64,000 nt of DNA from assembly GCA_005281725.1 (NCBI GenBank), contig SSBO01000003.1:9385667-9449666 (forward strand), given 5' to 3'. Below the pieces are notes generated by a model. It had not been told where the DNA came from and did no database searches. It was given only the letters and a program-made list of their open reading frames with translations. Shown here piece by piece: positions 1 through 12,707 of this stretch; positions within the stretch are counted from its first letter, which is position 1, and each line of letters begins with the position of its first letter. The DNA is from Wuchereria bancrofti (lineage: Eukaryota; Nematoda; Chromadorea; Rhabditida; Onchocercidae). Both the position numbers and the translations under genes were made by a program.

Positions 1-2059
1 CACTAAATATTTACTTTAAAATAGAAAAAAAAGGCAAAATAAAAAAAATTCAAATTAGGTTCCATTTATTTGCTTTTTCTTCAATTTGCTTTTAATTGTA
101 GCAAATTTTTTTCTACGAAATTATTGTGTTTATGATTGTTTTTAATTGATAAATGTTTAACAGATATTAGCAAAATTGAACTGTAGTGACTAGTAGAGAT
201 GCAAATGATATGATAAACTTATGTAAAACTATTGAAGGTGTCGCGAAACTCGAAATAATCTCGCGAACCTCCAAATAACTTACAAAATATATCAAATAAA
301 ATTGTATTAATCCATAATACTAAAATTTGTCTTAACTGAACATTATAATGTAAAACTGTTTCAAATTATACATCATGTAAGCAACCATTATTTCAACACT
401 CATCTTCCCACTGTAGTTGAGCTTACCTGCTTTTCTAGACATTTTCATCTGATAACAAAGGGTATGTATGTTGTTTAATATGTTAAAAATTACTCCTTTG
501 TTCCAAATTAAATTTGCTTGCAATGTCGAAAAGGTCTTCTAAGCTGATAGTCATCCTTTGGGAAACTACAAAAACCCATCTCTTTGATAGCTCCTTAATC
601 AATAATCATGCTCTTGTTTAATCAATAATCAAGTCAATGCCCACTATATAAGGATTCCAGTCCTTTGTCTTGATCAGTTTTTTTCTTTACCAGCAAGCTA
701 CAGTTCGGTTGCCCTCCCTCACTCACAATTCCCCCATTCATTTCCCCATCAATTTATCCATTTATCCATTTTCTTCCCCAAATTTGTAGATACTCTACGA
801 AATTATTGATATTGTTGCTATAGATTATACCTATATATTGTGGTTGCTAGCGAATAAAATCGTTACAACAGATTCGACGCATTCGTCTATGCCAACTACA
901 ATAACAAACAAGGAAGGCCTTTGAGCATACGAAAGTTATATTCAAACTGAACCCCAACTTTCATAACAGAAGGAGAGTTTATTTCTGAAATAATTCATAT
1001 TTCCTATTTTAAATGTATGGATTAGATAATTTATATTTCCTGTTTAAATATATTTTCTATTTTAAATGTATGGATTAGATAATTTATATTTCCTATTGAA
1101 ATGTATTTCTTATTTTAGATTTATGAATGTATTTGTGAGAACTATCATATGCTATTTATAAAAAGTTTCATATAAATTATACGAACTAGCAGTGATTAAG
1201 CTTATCAAGTTTAAGTTAACTTCTTTATCTTATCATAATCGAATTGCATGACATATTCACATTCATTCAGTTACATTCCAATATTAAATTCAATTTTCAA
1301 ACAAAATGTATGAATTCTACAAATTTAAAGAATTGTGTTCTTTTTTCATTTTTTTACAGTATTCAAGTATATACTGTGATATGATTTGTAGTAATTTTTT
1401 TCCATTCAAACTTTCAAATCTATCTCATGCATATTTTTTCAGCTATTCTTAAACATCATCCTTTTCTGAAAAAAAAAAAGTTTTTTTTTAAATTTGAAAA
1501 AAAAGAATAAAAAATGAAAATACAATTTAATTCATTTTGATGAAGTGTTCCACTTTTAATGTTTCTTTCATTCAGATTTTTGTATACAATCCGAGTGAAA
1601 GTTAAATTCTTTTACTCATTTGTCAAAATAAAATACTGGCTAGCATTTAATTTTCATTGAGATTAATAGCCGAATATTAATATCTAACTTAAAATTTTAT
1701 TTCTAATTCTAATTTTAAATGTTTGATTTCAGAAATGCTTTAGCCATAAAGCTTTTACAGTTATTTTGTTATTTTTGCAGTTATTTTTACTTTAACAGTT
1801 ATTTTAATGCATTTATAATTTGCTAAATCTGACGCATAAATCAAAATGTGAACGAAAAGTTAATTTGGCAAAAAAATTGCTACAAATTTATTCATTTGAT
1901 TTTAATACTAAAAATATAAAATTAAAAGTATGGGATTGGCGTGATAGAAATACGAGAAATTATATATGAATGTTTTTGTTAGAATTGAAAATATTTATTT
2001 TCCATTAAAAAACAATTTCTTTTGCTATTTCAAAATTATCGTCGAATAGGTTTGCTATT
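1..2059. other. Non-coding AT-rich DNA downstream of the IFT140-like exons
   Basis: No convincing exon is seen on either strand. The short minus-strand open frame at 332-523 has no recognisable motif. A tandem repeat of period about 52 bases lies at 996-1105 (TTTAAATGTATGGATTAGAT occurs in both copies). A TATA-like ACTATATAAGG at about 643-653 follows two direct copies of TTAATCAATAATCA on the plus strand. It could be a promoter, but no gene is visible downstream. Confidence 0.5.
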
Positions 2060-2513
2060 TTATTGAAAATTTCGTTTCATTGCATAGCTATAATCCACTT
2101 CTTCATCATTAGCAAATTGTTGATCATTACCACATTCTGATAAATTTTTGTCATCAGTGATGAAAGATGATAATTCCAATTTTTCACAAATGATATCTTG
2201 TATTTCCTTGTTGACATAACGATTTAGCTCAATGCTTGGTTCACGATCTTTCAATTGCTGTACCAGTGAATAAGCCTAGAAATTTACAAAATTCCATCCT
2301 CCTTTTTTTAATTAATTAAAAAAAAACGAATGTTTGTCTAATTTTTTTTTTTTGAAATTCTAAATATGAACTTTTTTGTAGTTTGCCTTGTGAACATTGT
2401 ATGCAATCATCACAGCATAGATGTCACCAAGTCGTATATTCTTACAAGCTTGTTTATCATCTGCAAATGCTTCTAACTGTCGAATTGCATCAATTGGATC
2501 CAATTCATAAATA
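2060..2513 (-). CDS. che-11: C-terminal two exons of an IFT140-like intraflagellar transport protein
   Basis: Coding pieces are complement 2372-2513 and 2060-2275 (stop TAA at 2062-2060), giving about 118 residues. The upper exon follows a TTTTTCAG acceptor and needs two bases from a missing upstream exon. Its donor is GTTCAT and the lower exon acceptor is TTTCTAG. IFT140 is a WD40/TPR subunit of the IFT-A complex, which drives retrograde transport in cilia. The match was made from memory: DPIDAIRQ, then NIRLGDIYAV, then NYKKAYSLVQQL, then RYVNKEIQD line up in order with the tail of vertebrate IFT140, and both proteins end in an acidic stretch. The usual protein is about 1400 residues, and no other IFT140 exon was found upstream on this strand. 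It is therefore a fragment, a misassembled gene end, or a gene with very distant exons. Confidence 0.68.
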
Positions 2514-4677
2514 CTGAAAAAATGTAAATTTTTCAATATTTTGTAAACAAAAGATTAATTTAAAAGTAAAAGAAAAATCAAACTCGGAATTTTAAGTAAT
2601 TTCGAAAAAGAATCCTAAAATTTTTTACTTCCTAATTTGAATGAATTCTTTAATATTTCCAATAAGTTATAATTCAGTTCAGTTATAATTGATATAATTC
2701 AGTTAGTTTTGAAAGACTGAGTTCATTTACAACATTTTTACAATCATCGATATATTTCTCTATTATATTTCTATTTTTTTTCAGAAACAAAGAACCATTT
2801 CAAGGGAAGAAATTTATTTACTGAATTTGTAAATGGAAAAAGGACTGATCAAATAATCTATGAGCAAACAAATTGTTCCGGGTACACTTTTTTTTTAGAT
2901 CAAATAAATTATTACATTTCTGATATAATTTAGTAAATTGAGGCATAATTTAGATTGGTAACACTCTTAATGTTATTAAAATTTAATAATAGTCGGATAA
3001 CAAACTTATCATTTTTCTAGAAATTTTCCTGGCAAATAATAACAAATTTATAAGCGTTGAAAAGTTATCGTTATACGATATCACTATAGAATACCTAGAA
3101 TAATTTGTTTTTCTTATTTTAAATAAACATGCTTGCATTCTGTGTTTGCTTTTTCATAAACTTATCAGTTCTGTAATTGGAGCAAAAATAATGATATCGA
3201 ATACAAAATAGTCCCAATTATCAAAATTAGTGATTAGAGAGATGAATTAGAAAAGGCAATTTTGGTCTCTGTGTAATAATACAATCTCTTAAGGTTAACA
3301 ACTTTTGCTTAACTGATGTCCTTTGTGGCTTATCAACTAGTAATTAGATTTGATTGTAAATCAGACCAATAGCTCTTTGTTAGATTGATTTCTCTTTCGG
3401 CAGGTCAACTTCTTATTGTAAATCATATACTTTGTTTATGTATATTGCTTGTTGTATAAGGAGGTCATCCTACCTGCACTAAATAATTTTCGTATCAATT
3501 TGACCATAACTTTCTTTTGATGATATTTTAATGCATAACATCCACGAAACTAATATTCATCTACGATTTGTACTGATCACATTTTATCAATACCTTTGTG
3601 TGTTTTTTTGACATTTCATAAAAGCTTAAATTTCACTTTCAGACTCAGTTTCTTCGTTCAACTAATCACCAACAATAATTCATTGCAAATATTTAAAAAC
3701 TTTAAACTTCCTATTTAATTCCCTTACTGTATTTAAGCAAAATGTGAATGTGGCCATCGTATTATGATTTTCGGAAGAGATATCTGAAATAAAAAAACCC
3801 AAAATTTTATCATGAAAAAAAAAGGAAAAAAGAGTCTGACCCTGAAACGATGAAATTGAAGGACAACATGTAAAGAAAAGATATCTTTGTGAATTCTGGT
3901 AATATATACCTTGTCTTGAAGCTTTTATTTACATTTAGAAAATATATATATAAAAAAAACAGCTGTTCATCATTTGTAATTATGAGGATTTTATGATTAA
4001 GTTTAAGTATTGCCTTATCTTTGATATAATGTATACAAGAAGTACATATACGGTTTACTGACTGAACAATTAAACAATATTGGTATGAAGTACCACATCG
4101 AAAATCTCATTAAAACTCCTTATTATATATGCATTAATACAGATATTTACAAACAGCATAGGAATTTAGTTCCATCAATTTAATTCACAACATATATAAA
4201 TTATCACATATGAAGAAAAAAAAAAAAAGAAATCCATAGTAATGACTTCATTACTACAACCCGTGCACTCAAACTTACAACTGATATCTTGATATCTTTA
4301 CTTTCATGACATTCTCAATTTCATGCCCTAATTTTCCATTTTTTCTAGAACGCAAATCATTGAATTCGTGAAAAATATGTTTAAACATGTTTTTAAAAAG
4401 AGGTTTTTTTTTGACACATGCAGACTATTTACTTTTCTTTAATTTGCAGCATAAACGAACAATAAACACCGTATACTTAAATATATTACATGAGATCAAC
4501 TTTAGAGAAACAGTACAAAGAGAAAACGCCTTTCATCCACTATTTCTAACTACAAATCCTAGCAAAAAGAGAGAAAAAAAAAACGCTAAAAACACCATTC
4601 AAAATTTCTAAGATTATTTCACAATAAATTAAGTAATAAACACAATTCAATTATATTAGCAGAGATAAAATAAGAAT
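2514..4677. other. Mostly non-coding interval between two minus-strand genes
   Basis: Apart from the possible alternative exon at 3680-3783, stops are frequent in all frames and no IFT140-like sequence is visible. This is where its upstream exons would be expected. The plus-strand open frame at 4387-4611 is low-complexity and lysine-rich at its end, and is not supported as a gene. Confidence 0.45.
3680..3783 (-). other. Possible alternative last exon of the 530-residue protein gene
   Basis: On the minus strand a strong acceptor (TTATTTCAG) precedes base 3783. From there one frame is open for 33 codons to a TGA at 3682-3680. The frame fits a GTGAGC donor inside the last exon of the upstream gene (exon end 4770, one base left over), so splicing 4770 to 3783 would replace the annotated C-terminus. 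A GTAAGG at 3727-3722 could instead make 3728-3783 an internal 56-base exon. No protein similarity is recognised. This is inferred from splice signals and phase only. Confidence 0.25.
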
Positions 4678-7600
4678 TCAGCTAGGAAGAGACCGTGGGA
4701 AATGAAATTTAGGTATGAAAATGTTGCAATCGCTAATATAAGTGCCTCTTAAGAAGATAAACTGCTCACCGAAAGCTTCAGCTAATTCAATGAGTGACGT
4801 ATGCTTCTCGATGAATTTCAGAAATATGTCTGCATTTCTAGCATAACTCAGCAATTCCTCCATGAAATCACCATCACTAGCCTGTAGTCGTTATGGCTTA
4901 TTATTTACCTTGTATCACGACAAAATCTCTCACCTACCTATCTGGAGTGTAAAAAGAAATAGTTAATTAAGATTTCTGGTTCTCAGATTTAAATTTTGGA
5001 ATGATTTATCTCTAGATTTTTTTACTAGTTCTTGTTTGAAATCTAGGACATAGTTTGTTTTTTTTTTTACTTAAATAAATAATGCCAATAAATTTTGATA
5101 AGTCAAGGAACGCTTACATTAATCAATTTACGTAACGTATTTACGGTAATGTTTTCCCTGGATTTTTCATCGATATAACGAAGAAATTTAAGCATCTCAG
5201 TACGAAATGTGTAGCTTGTCATCCGAACATAATCATCTAATATTTCGTAGAGATGTGAGCGGACAACGATAAAATCAACCATATAGGAGTAGTAAGCAAA
5301 AGTATCACTAAAAATAATAATCTAAAAATATCCAGAAAAAGAAAATGAAATTTAAAGTTTGAAAATGAAAATTTAAACCTCTTTCAGTTCAAACGATAAA
5401 TATCTATCATATGTATGAATAAAAATGTAGAAGAATTCCCATGTTTCATTTCAAATTATTATAGTTTATGTTCGTAGGAGTTAAAGCAATGTACAGCAAA
5501 GTTATATCTAGTGGAATTACTGGCCAAATAAAAACAAATTCAACCGTAAATCAATGCAAACATTACCCTTCAATAAGTTTGTTGAATATTTGTCGAAATG
5601 TTTTGGCGCCATCACGCAAACATTCATCCACTTCTTGCCTTTTTCTTATCTCATCATGAATAACATCATTGTAAAACTTCCAATAATTTGAATTCATTTG
5701 CATATTTGCTTCAATATTGACAAAATTCCTTCTAAATGCTCCAGCTTCTTCTGCTTCTCCATTAACTGATTTTATCATAAACCGTGGACTCATACTGCCT
5801 TTATCGGATTTTGTTTTCAATGTTCGATTTGGACTGCTATTAAATGATTTCATTTCGGCGATTTTTGCAGTTGGCGACACAATGTTGTTAGCGTATCCAA
5901 TTTCGGTTACTGCAGCTCATAATTACTAATGAACACTGGAAACTCATTCATCGTCCTATGTCAATAATTATGCAAATAATTATTTTTAAAATTCTAAAAG
6001 ATTAAAACTAATGTCGGAACAACACATACAACTGCGATTCTTCAGCTGATATTTTTCAAGCAATCTGTCCGTTCTTCCTGTTTCTCCAACACACCATATA
6101 TCATCACGATCGTCAGCCAAAACCACTTTTGTAGCTGTCCAAGGATGACATGCCTCGTATGCTCGATACGCCAAGATTTTCACCTGCAAAAAAATCAATG
6201 AATATCTTTTTCATTTAGGTTTTTCATAAAATTTGGCTCCATGAATAATTGTTGAGCACTAAACAATTGTACTATACCTGATTTTCATCTGTCCAATGAA
6301 AATTTTAATTACTTTCAATTAAAAGAACTGAAAAATCAGAACTAATCATTAAAAAAATTTAATATTTCATGTTTTACATGCAGAGAAATCAGATTCTTTA
6401 TTTCAGCAATTTTAAATAATATCCAAACATTATAGAAGGTCAACTTACCAATGTTCCTACAGGATATTTGTTTGCCAGATTCACTTCATTTGATACATTC
6501 TTGCTTAAGCCGAATACCGTTTGAGCCGTCCAAGGCCCTCGAATTATTTCAATTTTAATATAGCCTGTGCAACTCACTGCGCTAACAACTTTGCCTATAC
6601 CATCCAAAACAATACTTCTATCATATCTGAAAGCTTCCTCACTTCGGAAATTAAAAACTATACCATGAAGCAAATTTAGAAATTTATGTCATTAAACTAT
6701 TTCCATTTCTAATAAAAAGTTAAGATGCAATACGAAATGGAAAATCTAACAATGTTATATGGAATTCCAGCGCTTATTCACAGCATTCATGAAATCCGAA
6801 TAAGCGATAATTTAAAGTGGTCGATTTTGATATTACTTCTGAAGCCATCAACATTTTCATTACCTTATGCCACTGTCATAAGTGGGTAAAGCTCTACGTT
6901 CCCACGCTGATGGAATTTCTGTGCATGTTGGATTGAGCATAACGATATTGTTCCCGCATAAAATGAAAAAGTTTCTATGCTTCTCTAAAAAGCGACATAC
7001 TTCTTTTTCCGTGTTACCAACTTCCCGTATAACTATCTGTAAATTACATTTGTGACACAAAAAGTTAGCCATTTACTGATTAACAAATTCTGCTATTCAG
7101 TTTGTCTTTCATTATTTTTATGTTGTACATGGCTATACACGTACCCAAATATTTCATGATACAAAATCCTATATTAAAACCTAGCAAAACATAAATTTCA
7201 TTTCTTAAAATATTCTTCATCAATTAACAGTCGGCAATGCCGATAGTTACCATATCGAAAGAGCTACTCTCATAAAAACTTGTGAATATACGGTAGTATT
7301 AACTGACAGTATTAAATTTCTTGATCACTTGAGTTACAACATCCACATTACGCTTTGCCTGATCAATGTCACATAGGAAATTGATTAAATATCCGAACAT
7401 TTCGCGAAATTCTTGTGAATGATTCCTGACAAGATCAAAAGACACTTCAAAGACATTGGTACGCATCCCGATAAATGTCACCAGGTCATTCAATGTGTTG
7501 AAGTTATTTCTCTGGAAAAAAACAATACTAAAAGCTTATATAATGAATGAATTTCGAAAAAATTTAATAGCTAATAATAATGTTTCGTTCACAAATCTGA

Positions 7601-7842
7601 GTACGGATGCATTCAGTTATGTGCTAGATCGAATATCCATTACATAACATTCAACACCTAAAGCCATCTGAAGAAAATATACTCAAAGTCTTTACCTTAT
7701 CAATTTTACTGACGATATCGTTCAATTGCTTTAACGTTAAAGCACCACTTTCAGCAAGGATTCGATCCAGTAATATTACTTTTTTCAATTCCTTGACAAT
7801 TTCCTGTTGAGTAAAAACCGGTCTTTTACTTAAATCGTTCAT
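4678..7842 (-). CDS. Unassigned 530-residue protein with repeated winged-helix-like modules
   Basis: Eight exons join in frame: complement of 7696-7842, 7308-7511, 6864-7036, 6449-6626, 6030-6183, 5567-5909, 5118-5307 and 4678-4881 (1593 bases with stop TGA). All introns have GT-AG ends. The ATG directly follows a CTTTAG acceptor, as in trans-spliced nematode genes. Four two-exon modules seem to repeat a plan: a helix pair ending like LTLKQLND or ITVNTLRKL, then F(I/L)-x2-(H/R)-x2-hydrophobic, as in FLEKHRNFFIL and FIEKHTSLIEL. This recalls winged-helix folds of the LOTUS/OST-HTH type or the N-terminus of Egalitarian. Between modules 2 and 3 are two segments sharing PWTA (residues about 215 and 258), possibly small beta-barrels. 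A Ser/Lys-rich linker follows (about 290-335). No exonuclease domain, signal peptide or membrane segment is visible. An RNA-related role is a guess; I cannot name the gene. Confidence 0.72.
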
Positions 7843-7856
7843 CTAAAGTCAGTAAA
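7843..7856 (-). promoter_or_regulatory. Probable spliced-leader trans-splice acceptor of the 530-residue gene
   Basis: Read on the minus strand, the sequence just before the start codon is TTTACTGACTTTAG, so the AG touches the ATG. With no upstream exon visible, a zero-length 5' UTR at an acceptor is best explained by trans-splicing of a nematode spliced leader. A cis-spliced upstream exon is the alternative. Confidence 0.55.
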
Positions 7857-8509
7857 TAAAACTTCATTTACTGTCGAAACGTGCAACATTCTACACATCT
7901 ATTATTTATATGAAAATGACATACAGTAGCAGGAAATGAACTAATAATGAGGGAATGGAAGGAATGCGTTATGAGTGAGAAAAGTCTAAGTAACGCACTG
8001 CACGATAAAAATATTAAAAGAACTTTCTAGAAAGTATTTTTATTCATTAAAGGATAAAAATTAACACTTTTGGTACACCAAACATTCCTCGCCACGAAAT
8101 AACATAATAATATATAAATTAAATAACATATTGTCACATAAAAGTAATATTGCTAAAGCAGACATCAATAACGAAAGGAAATCAAAATTAATGTAAAATT
8201 ACTTCAAATTAATAAAACAGATCAACAGATGTGATTAACATTTCAATAGAAAAAATATCGTTTATTCTTTTATGTTGTCAGCTCCACCTTTTACTCTAAA
8301 TTTAGTCACTTTTATATTTAAGTCATATATTAACAAAATACTGCTGTTTATTTTGAAATCAATAAATTTCTAATAAAAGCTATGTTATCCATTTCTTAGT
8401 TTTTTTTTTTGATAAAGATAATTTGTTTCGGAAATCAAATTAAGCAAACGATGTAAGCTCAAAATGACAGTAACGGTTATATAAGACAGTAACCTACAAC
8501 ATTTCATGG

Positions 8510-9222
8510 TGGAAATTACAACGGTACTATAGTACTTAATTACAATGATGTCTGGTACCAATTATAATGGTACTATGGTACCTACAATTATACTATAGTA
8601 TCCAGTTACAATAATACTAAGGTACGTAAATGCAATGATATTGTGGTACCCAATTAGAATGATATTACAGTACCCAATTACAATGATACTATGGTACCTA
8701 GTTATAATGATACCATGGTACCTAGTTACAATATACAATGGTATCTAATTACAATGGTACCATGGTACCTAATTACAACGATATTATGGTACTAAGTACA
8801 ACGACACTACGGCACCTAACTAGGATGATACTATGGTACCTAGTTACAATGACACAATGGTATCTAATTACAGTAATACAATGGTATCTAATTACAATGA
8901 TACCATGGTACCTAATTACAACGATATTATGGTACTAAGTACAACGACACTACCGCACCTAACTAAGATGATACTATGGTACCTAGTCACAATATACAAT
9001 GGTATCTAATTACAATGATACCATGGTACCTAATTACAACGATATTATGGTACTAAGTACAACGACACTACGGCACCTAACTAAGATGATACTATGGTAC
9101 CTAGTCACAATATACAATGGTATCTAATTACAATGATACCATGGTACCTAATTACAACGATATTATGGTACTAAGTACAACGACACTACGGCACCTAACT
9201 ACGATGATACCATGGTACCTTT
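8510..9222. repeat. Minisatellite built on a GGTACC-ATTACAATG core
   Basis: A short core of about 20-25 bases (variants of TGGTACCTAATTACAATGAT) is repeated with drift from about 8510. From 8941 it settles into a higher-order unit of about 118 bases: ACAACGACACTAC recurs near 8941, 9059 and 9177, with an earlier copy near 8798. Many cores contain the palindromes GGTACC and CCATGG. The open frame through 8738-8938 is a by-product of the repeat. Confidence 0.9.
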
Positions 9223-10726
9223 AAAGCGAATTTACAAGCATAACCAATAATTTCATAAATCGTTGCATATGACGAAAATGAAATATTCTGATCCTAGCGC
9301 AGTGATTTTTTTTTTTGTTGATTCGAACAGAATTGTGGGAATTTCAGGAATTCCTGTCTTTTTTTACTGGTCGAATTAAAAATCAGGAAAAAACAATTTG
9401 ATGGTATGAAATGAAAAATATGTAAATTATATATTTTATTTAGCTTATAATTAATGTGTAAAATTAAAAAAAAAATTTTTTTGATTAATTCTACGGAAAA
9501 TATATTTATTTATATCATTTACAATTGTTATATTTGGAGTAATTTGTATTCATACAATTTTACTACGCTAATTTCATTAATTAATTTTGTTAATTAGCTA
9601 AAGTTGTCATAGAGATAAATGAACGATAAATGAGCTAACATAATACATGGAGGAATTATTGAAGAACTGAAAGATGAAAATAATAAATAAAATTTTAATC
9701 TCATTATGTAAATACTATGATAGAGTAATGATATTAGTTTTAAATCAATAAGTTAAGCCATCTTTTTATGTATTATTATAGGATAATTTTATTTTCAAAA
9801 TTAAAAATGTTGTATGAGTGATAAGAATGAATTTTAAATTTACTAAAAGAGTAATATGATGATGCTAAAGAGATAATGGAAACATTACTTACTTAAAATA
9901 TAAATTAAATAATACTTAAATAATCAAAAGACTTAAATAATCAAAATTAGAATTTTTTTTTTATCGGATGATAAAGAATTAGCTACTCAATTTTGCATAC
10001 AATAATGAATGAATAACATTGCACTTCTCAAATTCAGATATTATTGAAAATTAAAATTTGATCGAATTATGAATTATTTCGATTCTTTCTTTCACTCAGT
10101 TCTTATTACAATTAATAATTCTGAAATATATTTTAAAAAAAAATTTAGAAATTTTATCAATTTTTTTGATTATTCATGTTTTAATTTTAACAAAATGTTT
10201 AATTCTTTCATTTTTATTTCCTTTCAATGACTGTTGTAATTATTATTTCTCAAACAAATGAGATAATACTTTTTAAAAAAAAAAAAAAAGTTTTTATAAT
10301 AGTTTAATATTATTTTGATCACAAAAACATCTGCTAAGTAATGTCTTTTCTTCTTTTTTTTTTCCTCATTAACTTGTCCCAATTTATTTGCACGCATTTT
10401 TAAGTGACCATAAATTTTAAATGGAATTTTTTCCAGTGAAACAATCGGGAAATTATTTATATGAATGGAAAAGCTTGTATTTAATTTGATGAATTATGAA
10501 TTAATTTGTAATTTTTGTTCATATCAAAATGAAATATAAGAAAAAAAAATTTACCAATAAAAGTTTTCTAATTAATTAATTTGACATACACACACATACA
10601 CTTACAAACATAAAAGTTAAAAAAAATTTTTTAATTTTAGCTGAATTATTTTTCCACATATTTATCGTTTATATCGAAAATCATTTTTCATCCATAAAAA
10701 AAAAAAAAAAAACAAAAAATGATACG

Positions 10727-10753
10727 ATAAAATGAAATTCCATTTCATTTTAT
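10727..10753. repeat. Perfect 12-bp inverted repeat with a 3-base loop
   Basis: ATAAAATGAAAT and its exact reverse complement are separated by TCC. It lies in the myosin upstream region and has no known function. Confidence 0.75.
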
Positions 10754-12235
10754 GATATCTTTAAAAATTTTCATTTCTTTTCTTTCTTTATTTCTTGAGA
10801 GAAAAAAAAAAAACGAAAGAATTTCAATTGTTCGAAGAAACAAATAGAAATGGAAAAAAAAAATTATGCTTTAATTTAAATAATGTTAAATTTTTTAAAA
10901 GTAAAATTTTTTGTTCCCTAAGAATTTTGATAAAAATGTTTGTGGTGTGCAATAGCAATAGATGAAATGAAACAACTGTTTTTAACTCTTTCACTTCACT
11001 TCCATGGGTTTTTCATGCTATAGCTGTAAATAAAAATTTTTGTTTCCATCTCTTTCAGCACAATCACATTTCAATTTTTCAATTTTTATAAATTATTTAA
11101 TTTGCTTCACATTTCTCTTCAAATTTATCACCATTAAATTGAAAATGAAAATGAAAATGAACTGAAATAAATAGTTTCAATACTATTATTGCTATTATCA
11201 TTGCAAGAAACGAAGAAAAAAAAAAGAAATAAATAAGCAAATTTGATAATTTAAATTAATTGTTTAAATTGTTCAGAAAGATATTTGGTGTAGCTACAAG
11301 TGAAATAATCTTCACATATATTATTTAGTGATAATTTAAATTTAATTTTTTTCTTTGTTAACTTTATTCATCCTTGGATGAGTAAAATTTTAACGGAAAA
11401 AATATTTACAACAAATAATTCATTGAATATAAAAAAATTGTATTTGTTCATATATTAATTATTTCTTAGCTCTCAAAATATCGTTCTTATCATTAAACTT
11501 TTACTTATATTTATACTTTTATTTTAATTTACCATTTTTGAAACAATTATTTAATATTTTTTTTTCAGCATTAGTTATTATAATTAAAAATCCTCTATCA
11601 TAAAAAAATTTAAGATTTTCATTAAATATTTCAAATTCCTTTGAGCTTTCAAATGTTGTTATCAATTTGGTGTATTTTTCGAATACTTTCAGAAATTCAT
11701 TTTTTTCTTTATTGTGATTATTTCACAAAATAAAAGAGCAAAATAATCAAAAATATTCATCCAAAATAAATTTTTTTTTATCACAGAAATATTTTTATAT
11801 GCAATTTTGATAGTATCAGTTAAATATTACTTTTTTTTTTCAGCAAAAAAAAAGAAAACAAAAAAACTTATCGTTTTCCACTTTTTTTTGCTGAAAAATA
11901 AAATTTGTTAGGGATGGAAGTAGAATAACAGATATTTTGCATCATTTTATTTTTGTTTTTTTTTTTTGAAAATTTGAACTTATGAAGAAGCAAAAGAAAT
12001 TGATCATTTCGTATATATACATACTTAAATACTTAAATTATACATTTCATTAGTAGATGAAACGGAAAAAATGTTAAAGAATGAAACGAAAGAATCTATG
12101 AAGAGTTTGATTTCAAATTTCTTTCTCTTTTCTTTTTTTTTTTGTTTTGTTTTTATTTGAAAAAAGATTTTGAAAAGTTAAATATTGCACATTTTTATGA
12201 TAGTTAGAATAAAGATGAAATTCATGTGAAAAAAA

Positions 12236-12296
12236 ACAAAAAAAGAAACAAGGAGAAAAAAAGAGAGAGAAAGAAAGAAAGAGAGAGAGAGGGAAA
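12236..12296. repeat. GA-rich purine tract
   Basis: A strand-asymmetric run of AAAGAAA and GAGAGAGA about 1.5 kb upstream of the myosin start. A second GA-rich tract lies at about 12865-12930. Confidence 0.75.
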
Positions 12297-12707
12297 AAAT
12301 TAATTATGATAGCAACTGTTAAACTATTAGAAATTTCAATAAAAATATTACAAGAATAATTTTAAGAAAAGAAAAGATATGAGAGAAAATTGAAAATGAT
12401 AAATATTATGCATGTTGATAGAATTTTGTTATAATAATAGTTAGAAAAAAGAAAAATACGATATTTTTTTTCATTGATAGAAATGATTATTAAAAGTTAG
12501 AGTTTAGAGTAGAAAAATTTTTAATGTAATATACTTCCGTTGAAAAAAAAAAAAGAAAGTTTACAAAGTAGAAAAAGAAAAAAAAAAATGTAAAGTAAAG
12601 CTAATCATTCATTCTTTTTTATTTTTGTTCTCTTATTTTATTTCTCTAAATGCTTTCTTCTTCTTTTTTTTTCCTTCTTCTTCTTTTTTCTTGTTTGTCT
12701 AATTGTA

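Noticed and set aside
2372..2386. GC-AG intron after the codons for VHK in the IFT140-like exon
   Set aside because: A GTTCAT donor 15 bases further on keeps the frame and restores the NYKKAYSL spacing that fits IFT140 better.
5468..5929. Plus-strand open frames at 5468-5659 and 5717-5929
   Set aside because: They overlap, on the opposite strand, the in-frame exon 5567-5909 of the 530-residue gene and have no independent support.
8738..8938. 66-codon open frame rich in Trp-Tyr-Leu
   Set aside because: It is a translation of the GGTACC minisatellite, with repeats in the peptide matching the DNA period.
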